This document shows positions 11,701-23,890 of a stretch of DNA of 64,000 nt, one piece after another. Each line of letters opens with the position of its first letter. The stretch's first letter is position 1. Source of the stretch: Chiua virens (Eukaryota > Basidiomycota > Agaricomycetes > Boletales > Boletaceae); contig JAHNUO010000002.1 in assembly GCA_019787685.1 (NCBI GenBank), positions 1,550,001 to 1,614,000 on the forward strand. The letters run 5' to 3'. Below the pieces are notes generated by a model. The model made no database searches and was not told where the DNA came from. It saw only the letters and a list, made by a program, of their open reading frames with translations. Position numbers and translations under genes: made by a program.

Positions 11701-14700
11701 AAAAGGTTCATTGGAAGATAAAATCGTCATCCTCGATGGTGAACTACTCCGTGGGGTTCTTGACAAATCAGCTTTTGGTGCCACGGACTACGGCCTGGTG
11801 CACTCCGTGCATGAGCTATACGGACCAACGGTCGCGGGACAACTCCTCGGTATTCTCAGTCGCTTGTTCACCAAATTCCTGCAACACCGGGCCTTCACCT
11901 GTCGTATGGATGATCTGGTGCTGACTCCCGATAGGGGACCGCGATCGAACCGACATTTTACAGAAGAACACTAACCTCGGCACGGAAGGTGCCATCGAAA
12001 ACTTCCCCTCGTTATCCAAGGTGGAGAAAGAGGATATTCCTGCAACACTTACATCTCTCCTCGAGGACGTCCTGCGGGATGATAACAAAATGGCGGGCCT
12101 CGATGTGACCGTCAAAAGCAAGCTGGCAAAACTCACGAAATCGATCGCCTGATTCCTGTATACCCTTCGGGTTACATCGCAAGTTCCCTCACAACCACAT
12201 GCAAGCAATGACACAGTCCGGCGCCAAAGGTAGTGCAGTGAATGCCCAGCAAATATCTTGCGCGCTTGGTCAACAAGAGCTTGAGGGACGACGCGTGCCA
12301 GTTATGGTCAGTGGGAAAACACTTCCGTCATTTAAATCGTTTGAAACGAAAGCGATTGCTGGAGGATACGTGGCGAGTCGGTTTTTAACAGGTGTCAAGC
12401 CGCAAGAATTTTATTTCCACTGTATGGCTGGTCGAGAGGGTCTTATTGACACAGCTGTGAAGACGTCGCGTTCAGGGTACCTGCAACGGTGTCTCATAAA
12501 ACACTTGGAGGGTATTCGGATCCATTATGACCATACCGTCCGTGGTAGCGACTCTTCTGTCTACCAATTCCTATATGGCGGGGACGGTCTTGATGTCACC
12601 AAGCAGAAGCATCTCTTCCAGTTCAAATTTGTGGCGGAAAATCAGCACACTCTTCTCAATCTGTATCAACCGAAGAACATCGCCGGCGCGATCGATGACG
12701 AAGCAGCAGCAAGCTACATGAAGAAGGTGCTGAAGCAGTCCAAGACGCGTTCTAGCAAATACGACCCAGCTCCGCGTGAGGAGATGACTCCCGCTCTCGA
12801 CTTGTTTAGCCCTTCCCGCTACCTGGGAAGTACCTCGGAGAAGTTCGCGGAATCCGTTAATGCCTACCTGGACTCTAACCCTCCGACCATCAAGTCCAAG
12901 AACTTGGAAGAGAACCAGTTTGTCAAACGCCGACAGCATCTTATGAAACCTCGATACTTCCGACTCTTGATGAACGTCAAGTATATGAGAAGTCTCGTGG
13001 AGCCAGGGGAGGCAGTTGGCTTATTAGCATCCCAAGGGTGGGTCCCCCCGCACGCCACTATCGTAAACGTGCTTACCATCCGATCGCAGAATTGGCGAGC
13101 CCTCGACGCAGATGACCTTGAACACATTCCACTTCGCTGGCAAGTGACTTCGGTCATCATCGGCCCTGTTACTCATCTGCTTCGTAGGTCACGGTGCCGC
13201 AAATGTCACTTTGGGCATTCCACGCTTAAGAGAGATAGTGATGACAGCTTCTCAAAAGCCTAAAACCCCATCGATGACCATGGACGTTGTCCCCGGAGTC
13301 TCAGACGTTGATATAACAACCTTTTGCAAGAGAGCCAGCAAGCTTGCACTTTCACAAGTCATCGACCAAGTTACTGTCAAGGAACGTCTGACCGTTCAGG
13401 GTGACGCACGCCGGACGGAGTTCTCCATCCATCTCGAGTTCTATCCACAAGGGGAGTATGTTGAGGAGTATGACGTTAGTGCAGTCGAAATTCTAGCTGT
13501 ATTCGGTGCTCGCTTTCCTTCGACATTGAAGCGCGAGATACAGCTAGAAATGAAGAAGCTCGATGCTGATCTAAGAAGCCAAATAGCAGAGCTGGGAAGG
13601 GGTAAAGCAAGCAAGGAGCCGGTTGTGGGAGAGACAGACGTAGACGCAGACGCAGACGCAGAGGAGGTCACCGAGGGGGCCAGGGATGCAGGAGGTGAAC
13701 AGGGCGACGCAGATGCCGACGACACCAAGCGTATGCGCCAGAGAAAGGAACAGGCTTCGTACGAATCTGACGAAGAGAATGAAGAAGAGGAGTTCGACGA
13801 TGCTGCGATAGAAGCCATGCATACCTCCGACGGGGGAGGGGAAACAGAGGCTGATGAAGCTGGCAGCAAGGCACTGGGTCCTGCCACACTCCGCGAGCAG
13901 GTGAAGGACATTGCAGACAAGTTCGTCGAGATCTTCCATCAGGCCTCAACCTTCAAGTTCTCGGAGTCGGGATGTTCATTCGAGCTTGCAGTGAGTGATT
14001 TAGCAGACTTGCTGCACATGACTATCTAACCGACGATCGAGTTCTCTACGGATTTTCCAAAACTCCTCTTGGTTGGTATCGTGGAGCGTGCCTGTCGCAA
14101 GACTGTTATTCGTGAGATTCCTGGCATTACGGAGTGCTTTAGACTTGCAAGTGAGAAAGGGCCCGTTCAGGTCTGTTCTACTGTTGTGTTTGAGAGTACG
14201 CGCTAAGTCTAGGAATACAGCTTACTACCAATGGGTCGAATTTCCGTGGTATCTGGCAATTTGCGGGTGGAGGCGGCGATAGCATTATCGATTACGACAC
14301 CGTCTACTCCAACGACATTTATTCCATTCTGAAAACCTATGGTGTAGAGATGGCACGCGCCGCCATTCTGCGTGAAGTCGGAGGAGTATTCAGCGCCTAC
14401 AAGATCGATGTCGATAAGAGACATCTTGAATTGATTGCCGATTATATGGTAAGTAACTGGCGACGGTTTGTTGTCTTGGATATGCTGAGTTGACGTGTGG
14501 TAGACTTTTGATGGTGGATACAAGCCTTTCAACCGAAAAGGCCTTTCAGCGAATCCGTCGCCGCTTCTGAAGGCGTCCTATGAGACAACGGCCGCTTTCT
14601 TGTCAGATGCAACATTGTATGGGGATTTCGATGACCTTTCGACACCGTCGGGTAGCATTGTGATGGGTCGGCCAAACCTCACGGGGACTGGTGTATTCGA

Positions 14701-14722
14701 CGTGGTGATGCCAGTCGCTTGA
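8773..14722 (+). CDS. RPA190: DNA-directed RNA polymerase I largest subunit (A190/RPA1)
   Basis: This is the catalytic subunit that transcribes 35S pre-rRNA in the nucleolus. Start ATG 8773 gives a Pol I-type N-terminus ([21 protein letters not shown]). Zinc-binding [21 protein letters not shown] is joined across an intron, and CLFCHRF...CHNCQA completes the second site. The lid/rudder region has [18 protein letters not shown]. The catalytic Mg site NADFDGDEMN is split over three micro-exons (11075-11088, 11147-11164, 11215-11235). The bridge helix/trigger loop has [22 protein letters not shown] and [20 protein letters not shown], joined by a GC-AG intron (13140-13187). An acidic D/E-rich insertion lies at about 13640-13870. 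The C-terminus is [20 protein letters not shown]...VMPVA, TGA 14720-14722. The frame breaks by one base at GGGG 11934-11937 ([18 protein letters not shown]) and at CC 12148-12149 (KSIA/DSCIPFG). Both look like homopolymer errors, because the two flanks are conserved. Confidence 0.95.
11023..11287 (+). other. Three micro-exons encoding the Pol I catalytic Mg motif
   Basis: Introns at 11023-11074, 11089-11146, 11165-11214 and 11236-11287 isolate exons of 14, 18 and 21 nt. Spliced in order they read C-NSYN-A-DFDGD-E-MNIHFP-Q, joining YAN upstream to NPVAKAEAR downstream in frame. All four introns have GT...AG ends. Confidence 0.88.
13140..13187 (+). other. GC-AG intron in RPA190
   Basis: The exon ends TTC GCT G. 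The intron begins gcaagtgact, the strong U1-complementary GC donor context, and ends cgtag. Splicing gives [20 protein letters not shown], the invariant sequence after the trigger loop. A GT donor three bases downstream within the exon-like sequence would shift the frame, so the GC donor is required. Confidence 0.82.
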
Positions 14723-14753
14723 CGTATTTGTAGTTATGTGTGACATCATGGGA

Positions 14754-14773
14754 TGTGACCTATTGTGACCTAT
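14754..14773. repeat. Two-copy tandem 10-mer
   Basis: Two exact head-to-tail copies of tgtgacctat lie about 30 bases after the RPA190 stop codon, in its 3' region. There are only two copies, so this may be chance. No function is assigned. Confidence 0.4.
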
Positions 14774-14905
14774 TGTTTGTCGTTATTGTCTTCGCAGTTT
14801 TTTGCTGTCCCACCACTGGTGCCTTCGACGGGAGGTCAAGCTGATGTCGGCCGTGGACTGATCTCTATCTCATCTTTTCATCGACATTATTCATCATCGC
14901 TCATC

Positions 14906-15639
14906 ATGGAGACTCCTTCTCGTATCCCACTAGAAGACCTTCCATTGGAGCGGTTTCTTACATCTGGCACCGCTTCTGGAGCGAAAACGCCACGAAAGCA
15001 CAAACGTCCATTGTCTCCGTCACGAACCACACCTCTAAATCCCTCTAAGCGTCGTGTTCTAGATGCCAAAGGCAATCCACTTTCCAGTCATTTTGCCATA
15101 TCTTCTCCCTCGCAACCTGTTCCATTTATGCTGTCCAACATACACACTGTAACCCCAACCAGACCATCGCGACTCGGGAATGGGTACAGTTTCCTTTCAA
15201 ATTCTTGTAGAGTCGACTTAAGTATTGTATTAGGCTTGTTCGAAATCACGGAAGCTCACGTGGGACACCCTCACCTTTACCGTCACGCCGGCCTTCGCCG
15301 TCCCGCGAGCTTTACCCTAAGCCGACAGTTGAATCATGCACCAACCCGCAGTCTAGGCATTATCCTGGCTTCGATATCTTTCGGGACAGCGAACCTCACC
15401 GTAACTTCCTGGTCCCAGCGGCGTCCCTACCACTTGCTGTGGATGCCCAAGTCGATAAAGCTGAGGAAGACAAAGAGAACGTGCCGCTCAAGAGAAGGGC
15501 GAAAAAACTTTCTTGGAAGAAGCGTCTTTCATCGCGTCTCGACGGTCCAGGCCCATCGCGTCTTAGCACACACCCCCAAACGAGCAAGGTTATTCACTCT
15601 GAACGAATGCCTTTGTCTGCATGCCAGGCTCTACGTTAA
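14906..15639 (+). CDS. Hypothetical basic protein with a KEN box
   Basis: No family is recognised. From ATG 14906 the N-terminus reads METPSRIPLEDLPLERFL, then a Ser/Thr/Pro and Lys/Arg-rich stretch with several minimal CDK sites (for example LSPSR, TTPLNPSKRR). One intron is likely (donor gtacag at about 15184, acceptor ttag near 15236). The second exon reads LVRNHGSSRGTPSPLPSRRP and later VDKAEEDKENVPLKRRAKKL, ending SACQALR with TAA 15637-15639. The DKENVP sequence is a consensus KEN box, an APC/C-Cdh1 degradation signal, beside a basic cluster that could be a nuclear localisation signal. A cell-cycle-degraded nuclear protein is the natural hypothesis, but function is unknown. The intron borders are my choice and uncertain. 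Confidence 0.55.
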
Positions 15640-16130
15640 TCCATTGTAGACCTTGAGCCTCTCAGAGCCCTCGCTGGGCGAGTCCGGGTCTGCTAGAGAC
15701 AGAATGATGTTTGACGGGCGATATATGAAAAGTCTAAGAGTACCAGGTACCAGAGACTCATGAATTGTTGTTCCATAAGAAATGTTGGAAAACCGGGTTG
15801 GAGCGCTATATCGAATCTACTTATGTTCATGATATCATATGCTGTTAATTGTTTTGTACCGTCTCCTTCGGGGCCGTAATGATATGTTAACTTGGATTCG
15901 TGTCCAATACTTTTACTTGATTAGTGGCGTTACCTGAGTCTCGACTCTCAAGTTTACACCTAACTGCCCGGGGCCCCGTCCGGGCACTGGGGGCGATGAT
16001 TGAACTCGTTTCCTGACAGGCCGCACCGGTGGTCGCATGGTTTGGTGCGAGTTGATTACGTCATGCATACCAACGTGTAACTTCAAGCAAACAGCTTGAA
16101 GGTATACCTTCATAGACGGCCAAACCAAAA
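15640..16130. other. Intergenic region upstream of LCL2
   Basis: This is 491 bases without a credible gene. It holds the 3' region of the KEN-box gene, a short GC-rich hairpin (15965-15986) and the LCL2 promoter. Nothing else is recognised. Confidence 0.5.
15965..15986. repeat. GC-rich inverted repeat (7-bp stem)
   Basis: TGCCCGG (15965-15971) and CCGGGCA (15980-15986) form a perfect 7-bp stem around an 8-base GC-rich loop. It could be a hairpin or simply a palindromic protein site. It is about 150 bases upstream of LCL2. Confidence 0.35.
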
Positions 16131-16546
16131 ATGCGGTTTCTAACCACCAACGTGATGCTATTCGCCTCGTTGTCATCCGTCGTAACAGCGCAATTCGGAT
16201 TTTTCGACCACATGTTCGGCGGTCATCAGGGCCAACAACAAAACCAGCAGCAACAACCACCGCCTGCAGGCTCGCAATGGCTCGCACACGCTGATTCAGG
16301 TCCGTGAGGATTATAATATATCCTGGCTGCTGAAACATGTTCATTGTTGAACCTGCAGTTTCCTGTTCCTCATATCTGTGTCCAGATACTTTGGTCTGTG
16401 TGGCCCGACCGACGGAATGTCCCTGTCCTTCTCAGGAGGATATCAAATGCGTTATACCCGACGCGGAAGACGCTGATGCCGGCACAGTTGTATGTGTAAG
16501 AGGTCCGAGCGGATGCTCAGCTGTGGAACGTTTGACACGGATGTAG
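16131..16546 (+). CDS. LCL2: Lcl2-like small secretory/ER protein (long chronological lifespan 2)
   Basis: ATG 16131 opens a signal peptide (MRFLTTNVMLFASLSSVVTA, residues 1-20), followed by QFGFFDHMFGG, a Gln/Pro-rich linker and QWLAHADS. After an intron (donor gtccgt, acceptor ctgcag near 16358) comes the Cys-rich core: CSSYLCPDTLVCVARPTECP, then CPSQEDIKCVIPDAEDAD and VVCVRGPSGCSAVERL, ending at TAG 16544-16546. Signal peptide, QFGFF motif, Cys spacing and length (about 118 residues) all match fungal Lcl2 proteins, which are linked to chronological lifespan and probably ER-associated degradation in yeast. The molecular function of the family is poorly known. It is followed closely by SF3B6 on the same strand. 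Confidence 0.9.
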
Positions 16547-16730
16547 TCAAAATAAGCTAGCATCTATTCATACTTTGCAAAGCTTTTATCTACGTTTGTA
16601 CTACGCCTCTACTAGTCGAAACATTGGTGTGGCGTTTTTGTAATCGAAGTAGTAGTACTTCATCGAGCAAGTGCGGATTATGTCATCAAAGACTTCGACA
16701 CTTGGACGAAAACACTACCTTGCAGCAACC

Positions 16731-17199
16731 ATGGCTGTTCCCAGACCAACAGTTTGTATCATTTGCCCAGTGTTTCACCGTCTATCTCACACAGCCCATC
16801 TAGTCAAAGCTTCCGCCCGGCGCGAATCGTATTCTCTTCGTCAAGAATCTCAACTACCAGATTACGGGTGAAGATCTATATGACCTCTTTGGCCGCTACG
16901 GCAGCATTCGCCAGATTCGTATCGGAAATGAGCCAAAAACGAAGGGGACAGCATTTGTTGTGTTTGATGATGTGATGGACGTGAGCAACAAGTTGTTGAT
17001 CGACGACCGGCTCTGATCCATTGGACAGGCAAAGAATGCACTCGATCACTTGAACGGCTTCCATTTGCAAGAGCGGTATATCGTCGTTCTTTACCATATG
17101 CCTGCCAAGCAAGACGCGGCAGCCGCAAAGGCCGACTTGGCACGGAGAGAAGAGGAGCTCGCACAACTCAAGCAAAAGCACAACATCGGAGATGACTAA
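16731..17199 (+). CDS. SF3B6: Splicing factor 3B subunit 6 (p14/SF3B14)
   Basis: p14 is the small RRM protein of the SF3b complex that sits at the pre-mRNA branch-point adenosine within U2 snRNP. The start chosen is ATG 16731 (MAVPRPT), which splices through an intron with acceptor caaag to LPPGANRILFVKNLNYQITG, close to the human '[20 protein letters not shown]'. RNP-like motifs ILFVKNL and GTAFVVFDD flank LYDLFGRYGSIRQIRIG. A second intron (gtgagc...gacag) leads to AKNALDHLNGFHLQERYIVV, then YHMPAKQD and a charged C-terminal helix ending HNIGDD, TAA 17197-17199. Length is about 125 residues, as usual. An in-frame upstream ATG at 16680 would add 17 residues absent from the family, so I prefer the internal one. 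Confidence 0.9.
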
Positions 17200-17439
17200 C
17201 TTTCTGTGTCCATATGCTCACACTCTGTAGCCTTTGATGCATAATAAATGTCCCTTTATTGGAGACATGACTTTATTTACAGATACTAAGAAAAAATTCT
17301 ATGGATTTTGAATGCAACGTCCATCGCGTCAGTTCGAGAGGATTGCATGTTATCCCACATAACAGCAGTTGAACAATCAGCTCAAACCACTACATTTTGG
17401 ACATTTCTTGTCTATTTGTGGCGCTGGATTGAACTATAG

Positions 17440-17916
17440 TCATTCACGAGTTGAAGAATCGAACGGGTTACGCGTACCGTACTGTTGTGGGTACTGATGG
17501 CTTGGTTGGTACTGGTGAGTCCGACTGATGCCAAGTATGAATGAACTACTTACTATTGCCAACATGACTTGGTGCATTGCGGTGAAACACAAGATGGGGG
17601 GTGTCTCGGACTAAATTTGCAGTTGCGAAGATCGCACTTGATCTGGCAGGCATTAGCAACATCTCGACAACGCGTAGGCTAACCCACTTCTTCATCCGGC
17701 TGTTCAAACCCATGATAAGTGGCGAGGAACGAACAAGATAAGTTGGCTTACCAGAGAAACGACGTGTCCACACCTGTGACAAAGTTTGTGAGCATCTTGG
17801 TTTCATAGAGAACGGGAGGTCTAAACTTACCCTCGATATGTATTGCGCACTCTTCAAAGAGCATGAGACTAGGCGAGGCTGGGTGGGTTTGCTACGCACC
17901 TTCTCCAGTAACACAT
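17440..17916 (-). CDS. Small Cys-rich protein, MCYWRR type
   Basis: Splicing gives a 77-residue protein. Exon 1 (17900-17916) is 17 nt: ATG TGT TAC TGG AGA AG. It joins a 21-nt exon (RVRNTYR) and a 22-nt exon (CGHVVSL), then IKCDLRNCKFSPRHPPSCV, SPQCTKSCWQY and, after a last intron, a Gln/Tyr/Pro-rich tail ending NPFDSSTRE, TGA (17440-17442). The ordered Cys/His pattern (CGH, KCDLRNCKF, HPPSC, PQCTKSCWQYR) recalls a family of small proteins starting MCYWRR that I remember from basidiomycetes with no known function. The spacing suggests zinc binding or disulfides. There is no signal peptide. All introns use GT...AG. It is too fragmented for simple ORF finders and is easy to miss. Confidence 0.72.
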
Positions 17917-20199
17917 CTTGGCTGCTGACTGGGGGGCTAACGTCCGGGTCTGTCGTTTTTATACCTCGAGAGTCTCTCAGGCTCACCTGCTTACACGAGG
18001 CCAAATACTACGTGTCCGACATGGGGATAACCAGGCGAGAGTGTCCGTTCACGTCATCGTCCTCCGACGATATGAAAACCAATACAAAGACGGTCGCACG
18101 ACACCTAGAGTAGCGAATCCGAGTGGCGGCACCTGGCGCCCACGGGATATTGACAGGAACGTCCAAGTCGAAACCCGTCGGAAAACACTTCCATAATGCA
18201 TCCACGACGAGGGTCCTGCTGACACCACATGGGTAGTTCTTTCTACGAACGCGGGGAACGCTGAAACAGGTGTCACCGCATTCAGTTGTTCCCAGCTGAT
18301 GAAAGTCTCACCAGCGAGGTAAAATATTTGAGCATGCGAAGAGATCCAAACGATCTTTGGCAGTACTAGTAGTGCCTCCGTGTAAATCTATTTTAATGGA
18401 TCTTGGTATTTGAGTTGGGTTGCTGTCAAAGTGGCGGCTGCCAAATTTGTGCCTTCCGCACATGGCTGGAATCCTTAATTTAAAGTGTACTCATCACCTT
18501 CCGGGATCACCGTACGAGTAACTGTGATTACCATGACCAGTACTTTTCTAGGCTGTGCCAGCGCTTCATCTTGCGAAGGTGTTTGCACGCTCTTGCGGTG
18601 CGTCCGGTTCGCCGCACCATCACCTGCGAGACTGTCTCAACTATGATCCGGTCTCCCCGTCTACGGAAGCAAACCTTGACATCTCGGATTTCAACTCATA
18701 CGAGCCTGAAACCATGTGCCAAAGACATGCAGATCTCTGCAGATCCTGGTCGCCGTTTCAGGGTGTTTATCACGTCCAACTGCGTTCCGGTCTCGACATC
18801 CTCCCCTCTCATAGACGGTCCGGCAACGCCAGAGCTTGGATACCGTTTCTCGGACTATGCACCACTGCGGTTCCAGTTTCACGTTGTTAAGGAGTCGCTC
18901 GCGTGGGTATGGGTACAACCGTGCCCGACACTCTACCTTCAAGTTTGAGCACGACAGATCCAGGGGCAACAATTCAGTCCCATTCTCTGGTGATATCAAC
19001 CCTTGGTGAAACCTTGTTTAGGTCTGATCGAAATGAAACTGACAATTTGTACTGGGATCCGCTAGTTTCAAGGACCGGCAACTCCGAGAACAACCTCCGT
19101 CGGGTGTCGTCCGACTCACGGATATGGGTAAGTCGATAATCGGATTCAAGGATATTCACATACAGCGGATGACTTCTTTCCTGCCATTTGACAATCATGT
19201 CGATTAGCATGTGGTATATGAAGTCTGTGATGGGGACTCTCCTTTCCTTTCCTTTCTTTGCCCTCGACATTTTTTTTGCCTGGAATAATTCTCCTGGAGG
19301 GTCGGTCAAGGATTTAGGGTATGCTCGACTCCGTGATCGCACTTTGCATCATGTTTGACCTGAGTGATGCAACTCATTGCAGGGTTGCTACGATGGCTCA
19401 GACGATACCTCGCAAGTCCGGGTCCGTCACCCACAGGCCACGGTCCCTAGCTGGGCCTGCAAAGACAAAATTTCCGTGGATTTCCGGTGATACCACGGTT
19501 GATCGCGTCCGCTGTCCGCACCGCACGATTTATCCCAATTGCTTCACACAGGATCGCTTCCGTGCACGAGCATCGCGAAACAGGTCCCGAATCAGTGAGG
19601 ATCGAAGCCCTCGCCGCCTCGGCGACCTCCTAAAGGAATTACGATACCATTGCTTTCTATGCGGTCTTTAGGTTCGAGTTAGTTCCCAATAGTACACAGT
19701 CCGCAGGATCGGCGGGTTTCATGCTCTCGTCCTCCTATCAACCCCCGTCCGTCAACCGAACACCTTCCGATCACGGGTTCTACCTCTCTCTCCTCGACTT
19801 CATGCGAAATCGCCGTGTTATTTAAGGTCTGCTTCTCGGAGGTAATGCTTCGGCCGATATTGCCCTTCAAAATCCAATACATCATGCGTTGTCACTTGTG
19901 ACCCATTTTACTCAGTGTGCTGGTTCGGTCCGCTTTATGAACATATGTTCTGAGGAAGTGCATAAGTACATCAATGAATTAGCCGAACTAGATTTCATTC
20001 GAATTTGGTTGATAGCCTTAACGAAGCTGCCTCCGGTGAATTGCTAGCAGTATAAAACGATCATGCAAGAGAAGAACAATAATATAAAGAATCAGAACGA
20101 TAGGACATCAAGAGTACATAAAGAAAGGTGTCACAGCGCTAATCAAATTGACAGGTCGTTGCCGACGAGTCCCCACTCCTATCCCGCCGGAATACACTT
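17917..20199. other. 2.3 kb region with no assignable gene; coding-like fragments
   Basis: No family could be recognised. On the plus strand, fragments look protein-like: 18903-19130 (PDTLPSSLSTTDPGATIQSH..., SDRNETDNLYWDPLVSR) ends at a good donor (ggtaagtcg), and a stretch at about 19640-19826 reads NYDTIAFYAVFRFELVPNST and ends DFMRNRRVI with TAA. Stops and frame changes separate them, and I could not join them into one convincing gene. Possibilities are a fast-evolving intron-rich gene, a gene relic, or a gene broken by indel errors as seen elsewhere in the window. I see no tRNA or transposon ends. Confidence 0.4.
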
Positions 20200-21787
<1,588 letters not shown>

Positions 21788-21894
21788 TTGCGTTGACTTT
21801 TTTTGCGAGTGTTGCGAAAAACTAATGGCAGGGCGGAGTTTGAAAGTTAGCCAACACTCAAGTACTTATTCAATCCTTGCATGACACGGCGAAC
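21788..21894. promoter_or_regulatory. Divergent promoter, FAL1/SF3A3
   Basis: This 107-base gap between two divergent start codons serves two RNA-splicing genes. Shared control is plausible but only inferred from position. Confidence 0.5.
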
Positions 21895-23772
21895 ATGGAC
21901 TCCATCTTCGAGACTCAACGACAGGCCCACGAAGAGATTGAGCGCTACGAGATAGCTCTCTACTCTCTTCTTTCTAGGAGCCAGCCTACCCATGAGGTCA
22001 GGCTGCAAACCGAGCATAAAGCAGCCCAAGTCCTGAGTCGTGTTTCTACGCGCGTGGCCTCACTCAAAGCCCAGTACGATGACGAAGATGCTCGTAAGGC
22101 TGAGATCGACGCGCTTACCGCGCCTGCTCAGCAAGGTGACCTTTCTGAGTTCTACGCGCGGTTGGTGAAGATTCAGGACCACTACAATAAGTATCCTGAT
22201 GTCGCAGCAGGAGCCTTCGAATCAGAGCTTGCTTCTCTCCTTGAGGAAGGGAATCAGGATGGCATAGACGAGGAACTTGAGGAAGAGGATCGTGCGTGCC
22301 CAGCATATAGCACCTTGGCGTTTCATTTATCGCTTGTTTAGCTGTGTCGCTTATGTTCTCCGGGGAAGAAGCATACGGGAAATACGTTGACCTGTATGCC
22401 AACCACACCGCCTACAACAATCTGAAGAACATCACAAGACGGTTACCCTACCTCCAGTACTTGGACGTTCTGTTAGCAACTCAAAATGGTACGCTCCACA
22501 ACGAACTTCCCAAGCAAACACGTAGTTCCAAAGAGTATGAAATGTAAGTTTATTGTTCTCGTCAACCCAATCACTGTCTTCATCTCGTTTCAGCTACATC
22601 CGGAGTTTACACGATCACTTGCTATCCTTTCTCAAGCGGACCCAACCACTTATAGACATAGACTCAAAACACCGAGAGGACGAGGCTGAGTTTCTGAAAA
22701 AATGGGATGCAGGAGAGTTTGATGCCGACTGGGAAGATCAAAGTAACAAGCGTGTGCCCTCCTCGGAGGAAGCGGGTAGCATATGGTGCTCCCCTTGTGA
22801 GTTCTTTTTCGTTAGCGCACGCATATATTCATACCATTGTTCACAGGTCAGAAAAGTTACTCCAAGCAAACGGTGTATGACGCACACTTGACCTCAAAAA
22901 AGCATGTTAAGGCGATTGCTAAGCAAGCTGCTTCCACCGAGCCACCCCAAAATCCCAATGGCGCTCAGACGTCTCCTGCAACATTTCCCAATGACGCAAC
23001 TCCATGGCGTTCTAGGTTGCGGAATACTGCGCTTCTCACAAGTTTATCCGCGTCTCTGCTTGCCACGCTTACTCCTATAATCAATGAAACGAAATCCAAC
23101 GTGGAACGCCGTTTCTCCTTGACTGCGCGCGAGCGTGAGCAAGAATTGCTCGAGCAAACAAATCCTCCCCCAGTTCCCACGAACAATGGAGATGGCGCCG
23201 GCGAGGAGGAAGAGGAAGAGGAGCGGATATACAATCCACTCAAACTCCCCCTCGGTTGGGATGGAAAACCGATCCCATATTGGTTGTATAAGCTACATGG
23301 CCTCGGCGTGGAGTACCGATGCGAGATATGTTCCGACCACGTGTACATGGGAAGGTACGAGGATCTTGCAGAGTTAGCCGATATTTGCTCATGGTTCAAT
23401 CCATAATAGGAAAAACTTTGACCGACACTTTCAGGTACTTTACCCGTAATCGATTTCTATTGATTCGTGCAACCTAATTGCGTTCACAGGAATCCCGCCA
23501 TGCTTTTGGCATGCGGGCTCTGGGCTTACCGAACACGAAGCACTTCCACGAAATCACTCGCATAGAGGATGCGCTGTCGCGTACGTCTTTCTTTTTCTTG
23601 TTTCGGTTCGGTCGATCAAACCGACAATTTGCATTTAGTCGCAGAGAAGCTTAAACGGGAAGGAAGGCACGAAATATTCGAACAGGAGACGATGGAAGAG
23701 CTCGAGGACGATGAGGGTAATGTATACAACAAGAAGACGTACGAGGATTTGAAGAAGCAGGGACTCATCTAG
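21895..23772 (+). CDS. SF3A3: Splicing factor 3A subunit 3 (SF3a60/Prp9)
   Basis: SF3a60 is part of the U2 snRNP SF3a complex needed for prespliceosome assembly. ATG 21895 gives [19 protein letters not shown], the characteristic N-terminus. Next come [49 protein letters not shown] and [19 protein letters not shown]2H2 zinc finger of matrin type ([20 protein letters not shown], then KKHVK) is assembled across an intron near 22795-22848. The C-terminal U1-like finger reads [14 protein letters not shown], then [20 protein letters not shown] across two introns. It ends [23 protein letters not shown] 23770-23772. All motifs fall in one consistent frame after splicing, so this gene shows no break. 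Confidence 0.95.
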
Positions 23773-23890
23773 TCATCTCGCTACCCACGCTCGACGTTGT
23801 TTGCTTGTGTTGCGCTAGCTGTTCTCATAATCTAATTTCACTGTTCCAAAGAAAACATGTTATTCCAACTATCTCGCCCGATCCCAGGCA

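Noticed and set aside
12140..12160. Programmed +1 frameshifting at C-TGA sites (RPA190 GCC TGA, SEC10 AGC TGA)
   Set aside because: Two breaks do occur at a codon followed by TGA, which invites that idea. But other breaks in the same genes are not at stops, at least two go the other way (a missing base), and nearly all sit in homopolymers. Sequence error explains all of them more simply.
13441..13949. Long antisense open frames opposite the acidic part of RPA190
   Set aside because: They are shadows of GAC/GCA/GAG-rich codons, giving Ser/Ala-rich translations with no motif, and they overlap a conserved sense exon.
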